Counted from the first letter of the stretch, positions 12,301 through 27,300 are shown. The stretch: DNA of 64,000 bases from Bolinopsis microptera (GCF_026151205.1 NC_087078.1:18825765-18889764); one strand, 5' to 3'. The notes: generated by a model from the letters alone, not told the origin. Translations and numbers: made by a program.

Positions 12301-15300
12301 CCGTTTTAAAATTGATGAAAAAATATTTTCGGCTCTTAATGATCAGGGTAGCATGAAACATGAACAAAAGTAGTTTCCAGAAAATCTTTGAAAAATTTTG
12401 ACTTGGACAATTTTCGGTAAAAAACCGAAAAAATATTTGACCATTTTTGTCCCAAAATTTTTTAGAAACCTAAATAAAAAAGTTGGCCCTTTTTGGCCCC
12501 TTGCCCAGATTTTATAGGGGGACGATGGCCCCCTGCCCCCCCCCCGCTTCCTACACCCCTGTCAAAACCAATTAAAAAACTGTTTGATCAGATACGACAG
12601 TTGCGCCTAACCGATATATTGAAATCCCTCCAATTATAATAAAAGTAAACTTTATTCAATAAAAAATCGTACGATTATAACGATGGACGCAAAGCTACGA
12701 AGAATTAAGAGTTATCAAAACAAACTCACAAAGTGAGTTATCGAGAATAATATGCGACTCTTCAGAGATATATTAGGACGCAATGAAACTAAGCTACCGG
12801 ACCACATGTATGGGGACTTGCCCAGAATATGCACTCTTCAAGGCGGAATGTAATTTTACTTCCTCCAAACGTAAATTCCACAAGTTGCAGAAGGGGCTGT
12901 GGCTTTATGCCAGATCTTATCCTATCACATGATTAGCGATTAGGTAATCATTGAATACATACATACATGCTAATCATCGAATACCCAATCAAATCTAAAA
13001 CCTTCTACGACATTCAGATTTAGATGTAGTTTTATTAGCGGAGATTCAATGCGGTAAAAAAGTGGTAAATAGTGGCTGTTCTTTAAAAATTTCGAGAATT
13101 GTACTAGTCCAAAATACTGAAAGTGAAAATGTTCAACAAATTTATTAAAATTAGTTCATCAAACGTTTAACGTAATTGAAAACATTTTTTATCAGAATAT
13201 ATTTTTGAAATATTTTGAAAATTTACTTATTATTTAATTATTTAATTAAATAATTTTTCTTTATTAAAAAGTTATTAAAGAAAAAGTTGTTCTTCTCTGT
13301 TTTCTAACCACACTGCTTTAAACTAGAATCTTCTTAGATATTCAGAAGTTGACTTATTTGCGGAAACCCAATGTGGTAAAAAGGTGGTAAAAAAGTGGTA
13401 ATTGTGGATTTTGCTGACGTCAGAAATTTTGGGAACTCTCTGGAATGATTTCTGGGACCTGTCCGCGACAAATCTCGCATTTTCCTTTAAATCCGAGGAC
13501 TGAATTCGCGTATTTTTCTTCAAATCTGCGGGCTAAATATCACGTTTTCTATAAGTATATGAAACCAATCACATTCACAGTCTTCCGAAATCCGAATGTA
13601 TGTAGGTGCGGACTTCGAAAACCAAACAAATATTTCCGGCTCATAATGATCAGGGTAGCATGAAACATGAACAAAAGTAGTTTCCAGAAAAACTTCATTG
13701 CATTCATTGATCACAGGCTAGCTATACATCACATCTCCGCAAGCAACCCTTGCGGCTGACATGGTAACGAACGAAAGGAAGGAAGAAATATGACAACGTA
13801 TTCAGACCCACCTACCTATCTCCAAAATCCACGTTTTTCTGCAAAAACGTCCATTCGTAACGTTTCACTATTGCTTTTTTACAAAAGGGTGTGAATGGAA
13901 AAATCAAATCAAATAAAATCAAGAATAATGACGTAATAAACAACACCGCCACATCTAAAAACAGTGGTCCTAATTCCTACATTATCTAGTACTAGAAGGC
14001 CCGTGGTAACAGGGATGAAGCTAGTAGGTTTCTATTTTTGGTAGTCAGTTTTTATAGCATCAAAAAATATCCGTCATAATCGAGTATACAGCCCATTAAA
14101 ATGTAGATCGCACAGAACACAACGTAATCACCACAAAACCGATCAAAATGATGTTAAAACAATCATTGCACGTGCACGTGCACATTTCAACTCCGTTACC
14201 ATGGTTACTTTGCAACTACCTATTTCTCGTCTAATTTGCACGTGGGCGGTCGTACAGACAAAAACAATTCTTTGAATTATAAGTAAGACTAGAAAACCCG
14301 TGGTCACAGGGAGGAAGCTAATAGTATTTTTTGTTAATAAGTTCAAATCGCGTCAAAAAATATCCTACACAACCAAAGATACAGCCGATTAAAATGTTGC
14401 TCGCACTAAACACAACGTAATATCAACAAAACCGATAAAAATGCCGTTCTAACAATTAAATATTTGCACGTGCACGTGCGTGTAACAACCCTCGTTACCA
14501 TGGTTTGCTACATTTTGCTTTTTACCTAATTTGCACCTGGGCGGTCGTACAGATAGACATTATACAGCAGAAATAATTCTCTGAATTATAATATAGATAA
14601 CTTAGTAGACAGCTTTTTAAGTGTGGTAGCTGTTAAACAGGGTTCTTTGTGCTCGTTTCATCGCAGGAAGCTGTGTCACTAAAGTCATGACATCGGATTT
14701 TAAATCCTGAAAGTCGTTGATAATATGAAATTTAGAGTTCATGAATCCGAGATTTTGGAAACATTTTGGAAACATGTGTCAGAATTGTGTCAGAATTGTG
14801 TCCGATTTGGAAACATGCCCTTGTAGCCGCAATTATGCCTGGACTGACTTGAAATCGATCTGGTATGGTAGAGGGACATGTGTACTAACAATTCCAGCCA
14901 CTCAGAAGTGCGAAATATTCATGGAATGAACGAAATGAAGAAAAATCAACATTATCATAAATTCCCACGAATTGAGCTGTAATCGATTGGTATTTATATC
15001 AGAAGTATCCCTGGGAATTTTGGTGGGTCTAGCATGTGTATACTTTTAACAAACAGTGCAGTTTTTATGTAGTAGCCATGGGGAGAGCGGCGTTGCCGTT
15101 CTGCTAAGGGTTCCGATGGACCTTTGCATCCCCCCTCAGCCGAATGCTTATGAAATGACCAACAGTAAGTGTAATCTACTTTCTGAGCACGCCTTTCTTG
15201 AGTTTGCTCGCTCAGCCTGCCTAGTAATATTTAAACTTAGTACACCTCTAAGTAAGAAGCCTGTTGATATTCCTGTAGACATTCCTAAAGTAGAAAGTAA

Positions 15301-18300
15301 GAAACCTGTCAACGTCTTTGAGTTTGAACCTTTGTCAGGGATGAAAAGAGCTGCTCCCTCAAATGTACAAATTAAGAGGAAGAAAGTAAAGATAGGTCCG
15401 GGTCACACTACAAGACCCGTAAGTAAAACCTGGCAAAGTTGCTCAGATACTGGTAGGTTAGATTTATATTCAGAGCAGCTTCGTATTTGTCAGTCCGCCA
15501 CTTCCTGGTATGATGATATTGTTATTAATTCGTACGCCTTCATGTGCCAGTTCAATCGTTCCAATTCTTTCCTATATCAAGATACCCTTTTAGGAAGTCG
15601 CTATTCGTTAAATGGTTTCAGTCCCGTTGATGGTAAGTTTATTCAAATAGTTAATCCTAACAATAACCACTGGTTTTGCCTTTCCAACGCCCTTACATTC
15701 ATTAGAGAGCCACACGTAGTAGAGATATTCGATTCATTAAGAACCGCTAAGTCTTTAGAAACATGCATGATTATAGATAGATGTATTAGTAGTCAAATTT
15801 TACAACTGAGACCACAGACAACAGTCGTTAGATTTGTACAAACTCAAATTCAAGGTAATGGGTATGACTGTGGGCCTTTGGCGCTTGGATTCCTATGGTC
15901 CCTATCTCACGGCCACCATCCCTTAAAATTTCAACATCTCAAAGGACCGACGATTCGTAGACAGGTAAGAGAAAGTTTTACAAAAAACAATTTTCTAGCT
16001 CCATGCCCGTACAAGCGTCCTGATTTGACTCCTAAGAAAATCCTTAGAACTTTCACCTTAGAACTTCACTCCGGCAGGTTTGTATATAACAACGGTTTGT
16101 ATGAGTAAGTATCAGTAACTAATATGTTTAAATTAGTTGTAATGATCAACGTTACATTATTATTACTATCGATGTATATGAACATTAATTTATGAGTGAA
16201 TATGATTTAAATTATTTGAATGAAACGATTTTGGTTTGCACCGAAGAAATCCCACAATCCTAATCGTATCTTCATTCCTTACCTTCCCCTGATCTCTCCT
16301 AACATTGAACTACCCTTTACCTGGACCTATTATTATCACGAACCTAATCCTTACCTGGACAAATTATTGTCATCCTTACCCCTAAGTTCCATGCCCGAAT
16401 TTTCACCCGAATTTTTCACCCGAATAAAATTTGCCCGAATTTTTAACCCAAATTTTTCACTTCGACTGAAATATTCGGGCTAAAAAAATTCGTGAACTTG
16501 CGCACGAATTTTTTTTATTTCACTCAAATAATACAGTCGCTGCGGTTGTAATCAATACTATAATTGCATTTCCTTGTCCTAAATGTTTCTGGGATTACCT
16601 AACGCATATCATCATAACACTAATGATCACAACGCTATTACACTACACATTGATTACACGATTAGCCATTTTATTGAGGAGCTGCATTGAGTCATTTTCG
16701 GGTTCCCATTTCAAGAGCCAATGTTTTATTATCTGATATCTAGGTTCTTAGGTTGTCATTACTTTTTCAAGGGATAGAATATTTAGGCTTGAAGTTTGTG
16801 AACTATTTAAGGATAATAATATAGCCATATTTTGTTTTGAATAGCAAGTGAAACAAACAACATTTATGATTTAAATAGATTAATAAAAATGATAGAAGTT
16901 AATTTACATAATATCAATATCAATAAATAAATAAATTAATTTAACCTAGGTTGAAATAACTGTTCTTGGCCCTTATAGGAGCAAAAATAATGGCCGAAAT
17001 TTGCGCCATTGCACTGAGAGCGTCAGTCTCATCCATCGCTCTCAATCTCTGCACAATAGTATCCCCAAATGCAGAAAACTGGTCGCTCGGACCAGGGGCA
17101 GGTGTAGGGGCTTGGTGGGGTGCTGCCAGAGATGCAACCAGTGCAGAGCTCAATTGGGAGAAGCCCTCAGCTGAAATTTATAAGCATAATGTGAGTTAAT
17201 ATAGTTGCTAAATGTTATGCCAATAGAGCTATTGTGCTCGCAACAACTCCATATTACAGACAAACTATTGGTTATAATATGTATAATTAAGAAATGTAAA
17301 CAAGATCTTACCAAACTGATTAGTTTGATCCCTCATTTGGTTTCTTTCTCTGGCATATTTGGACTTATTTCCATTTTTCAGGCAACTTGCAATGACCTTT
17401 CTTTTACCTTAGATATATGTACTAAATAAAAAATCCTAGACAATTCATACATTGATATTATAAAAGCAAGTCTCAGTTTAATATATGGATGATAACTTTA
17501 AGAAGAGAAGAGTTAAGATAATGGATAGGTTATCTGTAAGATAAATGGTAGCATACATTTATTGATAATAAACTACGTACCTAAAACCGAGCCTGACTCT
17601 GAGGCCGCTGTCGTCAGTTCTGAAATGACCCTTTCAGTATCTCGCTCCATACTTCTGTTGAGGTCGTTTTCAGCCATCACCAAAGCCTCATCTTCTTCAC
17701 CCCCTTCTACAGATATCTGATTGATTTTTGGGTCAAGGCAAAGTGACTGAATCTGTCACTTACTGTCGTTCATTATGATGTGTTATTTGATTTAAATTCA
17801 AATACGTATAGCTCTAACTATTAAGCATAAATTATAAACCTCATCGTCGCTTATCGACAAGACATTGGTTGTTGGGTCTTCAGTGCCGAACGACCCTACA
17901 GCAGTTCCGTCGAGAAAGCGGAGAAATTCTGCGTGGCAGTAGCTCTTGATGTGCAGTTCGTCATCCGGAGCTTGACCACTTTTTGTTTGCTGAAAACCAA
18001 ACATTAGGATGACGAAAGTGACATTATTATCGTTTTTCAATAAAGTAAAAATTGTGTTCTTTTCCTTCAATATTTTTACATATTAGTATTACGAGAGAAA
18101 AGGTGGAGTAGATTCGACAATAAGTCTCAATTTTATAAGAATTTCTATAGTATGTTTATCAATATAAGCGTAAGTGGTAGTAGTAAGAATACATACTCTT
18201 TGCTGCTCCACTTTGCTTAGCCATTTAGCATAGTTCTGTTTGTACCCTCTGAACGTACCCATTACAGTTCCAACTGAAAAAGAATTAATAAATGAAATAG

Positions 18301-21300
18301 TTTAACACAAACAGAGACTTCCTATGTATTATCATCAATGCAGTTCTGGCACATGCACATGGGCAATTAAATACACACAAATATGTCTAATCTAGAACTA
18401 AGCAGTCAATACTTACCGGCAAAAGAAGACCAAAATTGGGCATCCTGTTCTTTTAGGTGGTTTAAAACCGCCGCTTTGGCAGCTTTACCTTTTGGCGTCC
18501 TGTCTTTAAATTTATAGTCCTCCCCTGAAGTGAACAACAACTCAAGAAAAATTGATATGGTCTATAAACATTTAAATTAAAGTGCTATTCCTGTTAATTT
18601 AAACTGTTGTTGATTTAAAATGAAGCTATAGATTTGAAAGTTTTGTAATGATATAGAAATCTCACTTGATGGATCCCACAGAATAGGTTGCATTTCTACT
18701 GCCTTACAGAGTTGCTCTACACGAACTTTATCAAGTACCATAACTAAAATGCCGTCAAGATTATTATGTTAAGTTATCAACATATAAAGTAAATTGCTAC
18801 TGCCGGGTATTAGTAGTTGTACAAATGATACTGCAGTTATCAACGTCGCAAGTAAAATCCATGGAACCGTTACAAATAATGTAAGTATAAACTCGATAAA
18901 ATGAATAGTAATACAAAAATATATAATTGTTATAATAGGACAATAAAACTTATCAATAGTAATACAGTAAGACAATCCGTACCCAAGAAAGAGACACCCG
19001 ACAGTCCCTCTCACTGCCTCTAAATACTACTATTCACGTGACACGTATGCCGGTCACGTGATAAGATCTTAAGCTAATATCATCTAAATAGGGTACAACT
19101 AAACATGTCAATCTGTAGAGTAAACAAAAGAGGTGGCAAATAAGCCTAATTAAGGAAAGTGAGGTGGAAACAGCTTGCTAGCCGTGTGTTAATATGAGGT
19201 TAATAACAGAAGGCCATTAACCACAAAGGAAGAAGAACTAGTAGTCTAAAATGACGTGTACACTCGTTAAATGAGAGTACAACATATATTAGAATAATAA
19301 AAAATGTCAGGTATCTGGTAGAATAATAAATAAGTGAAGTATGTAGAACTTGATAGAATGAAAGTGTTGTATTAATAACGGCCGATAAAGTAGTCATGCG
19401 AATTGTTATAAATATCAATTATATTACGTCGTATTGACTGTCTATTGGATACTCAGACAAGAAATATTCTCGTAAATAGTCTCTCATACTTGTCGCAGAA
19501 TCTAGAGTACCCTGATAGTTCCTGTGTTTGATCTTTTCCAGTTTCTGAGACCAAATCTTTTGAGCTACATCAGCCTCTTTCTCTGGGATTGGCTTCTGGT
19601 TGATCAAATAGTTATGCAGGATAACTGCAGCTTCTGCGATCAACCTGGCATTACTTGGTGCACAGTAAACGCGGTTAATCATAACACGGAAGCGATTGGC
19701 CAAAATGCCGAAAGCGACCTCAACAACTTGCCTCGCTCTGGACAAACGATAGTTAAAAATTTCCATCTCGACAAGGAGGTTTCTTCCAGCATAAGGCTTC
19801 ATAAGATGTAGACCCAATCCAAAGCCATCGTCGCCGATCAAATGATAATTAACAGGCTTCTGTCTAGAATCTACATTATTCATTGGACTTACTAGGACAT
19901 GTGCGGGAGGTATTTTTAGTGGGTTGCTATTCGCAGAAGGATTAAATAATGGTCGCATTTGCGACCGGTTCCAAATCCCCGAATCTGCCATTCTCCCTGG
20001 AGATCCGATGTCATACGCTATAAATTTATAGTCAGCCCCGACTATAGCCATCAAATTTATTGAAAATAACTGTTTATAATTGTAATATGTGGATCCGGAA
20101 CTTCTTGGCTTGATCATCACTACGTGCTTACCGTCAATAGCTCCGATTGTGTTTACATAATCCCAACGATTTGCAAATCGTCGTTCCACTTCAAGCCATT
20201 CATTTTCTGATGATGGTACCTTGGCGTGAATAGGTCCCAAGTGTGTTATGATGGCCTTCAAAACTCTCGGTATGAATTTTGAAATTGTTGGTCGGCCAAT
20301 CATAAAATAAAGCGATAGTGTCTTATGGCTTTCTCCCCCAGCTAAATAACGCAAAGTTACCATCAGCTGCTCCTTTGCAGATATTCCATTTCTTGAATTT
20401 GAACCGTCTTTGGCGATGTCATCCTCAATAAGTACCAGTACTTCATGAAACTGACGCTTCGTCAGCCTCATAAACGACTTGAATTCCGCCTCCGACTGCC
20501 TGAACAAGACCTTAAACTGATTGTTCATAGCCCCATTGCGATCCCTTGATCTTAGAAAGGGTCGTACCCAATGTCTGAAAAAAAAATGAAACTCAAACAA
20601 CCACAACCAGTTCAGTACCTTTAGATATCATCAATGAAAATTTAACATTTTTTCTTTTATTCCACCTGTTTGGTTTATAAATGCATATCAATTAAATATA
20701 TATATATATACATACGTACCGTGGTGGGAGCCGGTACATCCGAGTTACATCGTTGTGGGTAACTTGAGCACAAGCTGTTATCAAGACAACTATCGAAACC
20801 AAAATTATCTTCATTCGCCTGTGCCGCTGCACGTCCATGATGTATAGTGTATACTTACTAAATCCTTTACTACAGTCCTTGGGGGGTGGGGGATCATGTT
20901 GTTTTTGTCCGTGCAATTTTGTCCGTTTTCAGAAAATAGGGTACCGCACGGACAAAAACGGACAAAAATTGTAACTTTTGATTTAAACTGTCTCCACAAT
21001 TTGTAACAGGCTATCTGCAGAAATGGGTAGCACGGTTAATGACCATGGTCCTTTCTCAAACTTTCAATCCTCGGTTCAAAGAATAGTCAACACATTTCTT
21101 AATAACATCAAAAGGGATGAAAATCACTTTATCGTGTAACAACTTTTCCATAGTACTGGAGAGTAAAACTCTGTTAAATACAAAAATGCTTGAGCACATT
21201 TTTAGTCAGCAACAGTAACATGTCAATATGTTATAGACTCAAATGCGTTTAAAAACGTTTTAGTAACAATAAGTTATGTAAACTGATGAGGAGGAGGAGG

Positions 21301-24300
21301 AGCAGGAGGACTGAGAAGGACTGAGAAGGACGGAGGAGGAAGAGGACTGATGAGGAGAAGAACTGAGGGGGAGGTGGACGACTGAGGAGGAGGAGGAGGA
21401 TTGAGGAGGACTGAGGAGGAGGACTGAGAAGAACTGAGGAGGATGACTGAGGAGGACTGAGAAGGACTGAGGAGGACTGAGGAGAACTGAGGAGGATGAC
21501 TGAGGAGGACTGAGAAGGACTGAGGAGGAGGAGGACTCAGGAGGACTGTGGAGGAGGAGGACTCAGGAGGATGAGGAGGAGAAGGAGGAGGACTCAGGAG
21601 GACGACCCAAGAGGAGGGGGAGGAGGAGGACTCAGGAGGAGGAGGAGGAGGAGGAGGATTGAGGAGGATTGAGGAAGATTGAGGAGGACTGAGGAGGATT
21701 GAGGAGGACTGAGGAGGACTGAGGAGGACTGAGGAGGAGGAGGAGGATTGAGGAGGACTGAGGAGGACTGAGGAGGAAGATTGAGGAGGAGGATGAGGAC
21801 TGAGGAGGAGGACTGAGGAGGAGGAGGACTGAGGAGGAGGATGAGGACTGAGGAGGAGGACTGAGAAGGACTGAGGAGGATGACTGAGGAGGACTGAGGA
21901 GGACTGAAGAGGAGGATGACTAAAGAGGACTGATGAGGATTGAGGAGGAGGACTGAGTAGGACCTTATATCTTTATATTAATTTAAGTTGGTCAAACATG
22001 TTAATTGCGAAGGAGTCATTCTTGAAAATTTAAGTTCAAACAACTTAATTTAGATATGTCATTGTCAACCCTATTTTCTTAAATTTACACAAAAAAGTTT
22101 ATAGAAAATATATAAAACGAACAGAAACTGACGGAAACACAATAGAAATGAAGGACACTATTTTGCTTCTGCACATTGGTTGTTACACTAGTTTACGTAA
22201 TGTTTACGTAATTTTGATCCTAATTTAAACTTGGGTGGTCGCAGTCTCGATCTCACCCGACGCAACCGATATGCGTATCGATTTCCGCACGCAAATTATT
22301 TGGGCATGGAACCTTTCACCCGAATAAATTTTGTTCACAAATAAAATTTGCCCGAATTATTTTACTGTATTATTTGGCCATGGAACTAGAGGGTTACCTG
22401 GACAAATTATTGTCAACCTTACCTGGACAAATTATTGTCATCCTTACCTGGACAAATTATTGTCTTCCTTACCTGAAACTGCTGTATCCATCCCTAGTAT
22501 GTAACATGAAGACTACTCCTTTTCTGGAAGTCTTTGTTATATAACTCTATAGTACTTCCCTTTATATGGAACTTCGACAGCTCCTACTACTGGCACTTAC
22601 ATGACAAGCCTAAAACTGTTCCTTCCTTAACATTGCTACATACCTACAACTTCTCCTTCCCTAACATTGCTACATACCTAAAACTTCTCCTTCCCTAACA
22701 TTGCTACATACCTACATGTTTCCACGAACTCGGATTCATCTTCTGGAAATTTAAACGATTAACAACAGCTATCTTATGGATTGCGCGAACGCCGATCCAC
22801 TAAACAGTAGTTTCTTAACTTTTTTCACTCATCAGTGTTGAATTGGCGGCATGCCGCGCGCGACGGCATGTTATGGCGCGCACGCTACTACTGCTTAATA
22901 ATAACTACCTTACTCGGGAATATTATGACAGGGATAAAGTGGTGGGTTTTGGAAAATTCCGCCATATTTTTCCCGGTCATTAATTTTCCCAGTCATAAAT
23001 TAACCTGCTATAATGTTCCCGAGTAAGGTAAACTAATAGTAATACATTTTGATGCTTGGTGGGTTTTGGAACATTCCGCCATATTTTTCCCGGTCATTAA
23101 TTTTCCCAGTCATAAATTAACCCGCTATAATATTCCCGAGTAAGGTACTTTTTTCTTTTCCGGACAGCTTGGGCATTGGGGGTCCTTCACATATTACGTA
23201 ATCAATATTTTAGCAGTTTTTACCCCTTCCCCCTCCGTAATCAACCCTAATCAAGACCCAACCCCCCTCCTGACAGCAATATTACGTAATCATGGACTGA
23301 CCGCCCTGACTTTTTTCCCTAGAAAACACTTTTCTCTACGTTTCATACTATCATGATGAGCCGAAATCATTGTTATTATATCCGGCCAAGCACCTTCTAA
23401 ACTACTTACTATTATATCCGGATATTCGATCAATTTCTAAATTTTATCACTATCAGAGTGAAATTTAATGGAATTTGAATTAAAATATTGTCAAATTATT
23501 ATTATTCTAGAGGGCAGAAAATAAAGAAGTTTGATGTAATCAATGACCAACCCCCCCCCCCCCCCCGTAATCAACCGTAAGTATTTGGAAACCCCCCCCC
23601 CCCCTCGGCTGATTATGTAATATGTGAACGACCCCTTGTCACTTGTGAGCTTGTCGATTGCACGCTTTTTCAGATGGAGTTGGTTTAAAATCCAAAATCC
23701 AAAAATAATAGGCCATTTAAAGACCAAAATAAATGAAATTTGAGTTAACTGGAGAGTTTCTTCCTTCAACTAAAGGCAACTATAACTGTGCTCAGCTATG
23801 CTTGTTAAAACAGCAACCCGGACCTGGGATAGCACAGTATGATGGGATAGAGATCGTACATAACAGAGATCGTACATAACATAACAGCAGGGTGTCAGAA
23901 TTATGTAGATATAAGGGACCAAATTCAAAATTGTTCACAAGTCTTTCCCTTTGTTTCATAGGCGGCATGGCGCTATTTACTGGAATTAATCCTGTGTAAC
24001 TCTTGAATTCTTTTTTAGCCAAAAGTCTTGATTAAGCTCCTTTATTGTATTCAGATTCTGATAAACAATCTTTGGCGTTTCCTTTCGCCGTCACAACCTT
24101 GACTAGCTGTGCTTCTGGATTGTGATCATTGCTAGGATTGTACAGATCACTTTCAGAAAGGCTTAGTTAGTGGAGGATGTTTCAGGTCACTTCATATCAC
24201 GCTCCACGTTCAGATAGACGTTATAAGAAATGAATCCTTTTTGTGGCACCATTTTAACCTTTTCATAATTTTGACCGTTGATAATAGTGCTCCCTCAAAA

Positions 24301-27300
24301 ATGTCAACAAAAATTACAGAAAAACTTATTTTTACTCTATTTCGATTCAACAGCTCTTCGTGTATTTATGCAGTAAAACTGCTTTGATTAATTGTAGGAC
24401 ACATTTGAAATTATTTGAACTATTGTTCTTCATAACTTTACAAAAGATAAATTATTTCAGACATCGCAACGGAAACACAAGCGTTTCGATCCGAGAAACT
24501 CCGAGTTACATTGAAAACTCGGCTGATGCTACCAAATTAAAAAACAGAGACTCAACTTTTGACATATCGGACTCCATTTCTACGACATCATTATCAACCG
24601 TCGATGACAATAAACCATTTGTAAGTATCCATATAATAGTCTATAAATATCTTCACTTTCTTATTCCACCATTTTACCTCCTTCATCTTCACATAGATTT
24701 CCTCTTCTTGGAGGGTTGCCGAGATCCAGCCTCTTTTTAACGTTTAGGTCACCCAGATTCAGCCTCTTTTTAACGTTTAGGTCACCCAGATCCAGCCTCT
24801 TTTTAACGTTTAGGTCACCCAGATCCAGCCTCTTTTTAACGTTTAGGTCACCCAGATCCAGCCTCTTTTTAACGTTTAGGTCACCCAGATCCAGCCTCTT
24901 TTTAACGTTTAGGTCACCCAGATCCAGCCTCTTTTTAACGTTTAGGTCACCCAGATCCAGCCTCTTTTTAACGTTTAGGCCACCCAGATCCAGCCTCTTT
25001 TTAACGTTTAGGTCACCCAGATCCAGCCTCTTTTTAACGTTTAGGTCACCCAGATCCAGCCTCTTTTTAACGTTTAGGCCACCCAGATCCAGCCTCTTTT
25101 TAACGTTTAGGCCACCCAGATCCAGCCTCTTTTTAACGTTTAGGCCACCCAGATCCAGCCTCTTTTTAACGTTTAGGCCACCCAGATCCAGCCTCTTTTT
25201 AACGTTTAGGTCACCCAGATCCAGCCTCTTTTTAACGTTTAGGCCACCCAGATCCAGCCTCTTTTTAACGTTTAGGCCACCCAGATCCAGCCTCTTTTTA
25301 ACGTTAGATCACCCAGATCCAGCCTCTTTTTAACGTTTAGGTCACCCAGATCCAGCCTCTTTTTAACGTTTAGGTCACCCAGATCCAGCCTCTTTTTAAC
25401 GTTTAGGTCACCCAGATCCAGCCTCTTTTTAACGTTTAGGTCACCCAGATCCAGCCTCTTTTTAACGTTTAGGTCACCCAGATCCAGCCTCTTTTTAACG
25501 TTTAGGTCACCCAGATCCAGCCTCTTTTTAACGTTTAGATCACCCAGATCCAGCCTCTTTTCAACGTTTAGGTCACCCAGATCCAGCCTCTTTTTAACGT
25601 TTAGGTCACCCAGATCCAGCCTCTTTTTAACGTTTAGGTCACCCAGATCCAGCCTCTTTTTAACGTTTAGGTCACCCAGATCCAGCCTCTTTTTAACGTT
25701 TAGGTCACCCAGATCCAGCCTCTTTTTAACGTTTAGGTCACCCAGATCCAGCCTCTTTTTAACGTTTAGATCACCCAGATCCAGCCTCTTTTTAACGTTT
25801 AGGCCACCCAGATGCAGCCTCTTTTTAACGTTTAGGTTACCCAGATCCAGCCTCTTTTTAACGTTTAGGTCACCCAGATCCAGCCTCTTTTTAACGTTTA
25901 GGTCACCCAGATCCAGCCTCTTTTTAACGTTTAGGCCACCCAGATCCAGCCTCTTTTTAACGTTTAGGCCACCCAGATCCAGCCTCTTTTTAACGTTTAG
26001 GCCACCCAGATCCAGCCTCTTTTTAACGTTTAGGTCACCCAGATCCAGCCTCTTTTTAACGTTTAGGTCACCCAGATCCAGCCTCTTTTTAACGTTTAGG
26101 CCACCCAGATCCAGCCTCTTTTTAACGTTTAGGTCACCCAGATCCAGCCTCTTTTTAACGTTTAGGTTAACCAGATCCAGCCTCTTTTTAACGTTTAGGT
26201 CACCCAGATCCAGCCTCTTTTTAACGTTTAGGTCACCCAGATCCAGCCTCTTTTTAACGTTTAGGTCACCCAGATCCAGCCTCTTTTTAACGTTTAGGTC
26301 ACCCAGATCCAGCCTCTTTTTAACGTTTAGGTCACCCAGATCCAGCCTCTTTTTAACGTTTAGGTCACCCAGATCCAGCCTCTTTTTAACGTTTAGGTCA
26401 CCCAGATCCAGCCTCTTTTTAACGTTTAGATCACCCAGATCCAGCATCTTTTTAACGTTTAGGCCACCCAGATCCAGCCTCTTTTTAACGTTTAGGTCAC
26501 CCAGATCCAGCCTCTTTTTAACGTTTAGGTCACCCAGATCCAGCCTCTTTTTAACGTTTAGATCACCCAGATCCAGCCTCTTTTTAACGTTTAGGCCACC
26601 CAGATCCAGCCTCTTTTTAACGTTTAGGTCACCCAGATCCAGCCTCTTTTTAACGTTTAGGTCACCCAGATCCAGCCTCTTTTTAACGTTTAGGCCACCC
26701 AGATCCAGCCTCTTTTTAACGTTTAGGCCACCCAGATCCAGCCTCTTTTTAACGTTTAGGTCACCCAGATCCAGCCTCTTTTTAACGTTTAGGTCACCCA
26801 GATCCAGCCTCTTTTTAACGTTTAGGTCACCCAGATCCAGCCTCTTTTAACGTTTAGGTCACCCAGATCCAGCCTCTTTTTAACGTTTAGGTCACCCAGA
26901 TCCAGCCTCTTTTTAACGTTTAGGCCACCCAGATCCAGCCTCTTTTTAACGTTTAGGTCACCCAGATCCAGCCTCTTTTTAACGTTTAGGTCACCCAGAT
27001 CCAGCCTCTTTTAACGTTTAGGTCACCCAGATCCAGCCTCTTTTTAACGTTTAGGTCACCCAGATCCAGCCTCTTTTTAACGTTTAGGCCACCCAGATCC
27101 AGCCTCTTTTTAACGTTTAGGTCACCCAGATCCAGCCTCTTTTTAACGTTTAGGCCACCCAGATCCAGCCTCTTTTTAACGTTTAGATCACCCAGATCCA
27201 GCCTCTTTTTAACGTTTAGATCACCCAGATCCAGCCTCTTTTTAACGTTTAGGCCACCCAGATCCAGCCTTTTTTTAACGTTTAGGCCACCCAGATCCAG

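Larger units (their letters stand above)
16386..22386 (-). mobile_element. PIF/Harbinger transposon with two genes (boundaries tentative)
   Basis: The core is certain: adjacent MADF and DDE transposase genes on the same strand. The ends are inferred. GTTCCATGCCCGAAT at 16386 and the inverted forms GGGCATGGAAC near 22303-22313 and GGCCATGGAAC ending at 22386 lie where a 25-bp tandem repeat is split. The ends also share inverted TTCGGGCAAATTTTATT and AATAATACAGT blocks. The adjoining triplets (TAA and TAG) are not an exact target duplication, so the ends have decayed or are misplaced. A 680-bp purine tract lies inside. Confidence 0.6.

Noticed and set aside
16220-16483. 87-aa ORF as a gene
   Set aside because: It runs through repeat sequence (ACCTGGACAAATTATTGTC and CCCGAATTTT units) also found near 22300-22480.
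24716-26447. Long ORFs of 205 and 391 aa made of 11-residue repeats
   Set aside because: They are translations of a 33-bp minisatellite that is open on both strands because its period is a multiple of three; it lies in an intron.
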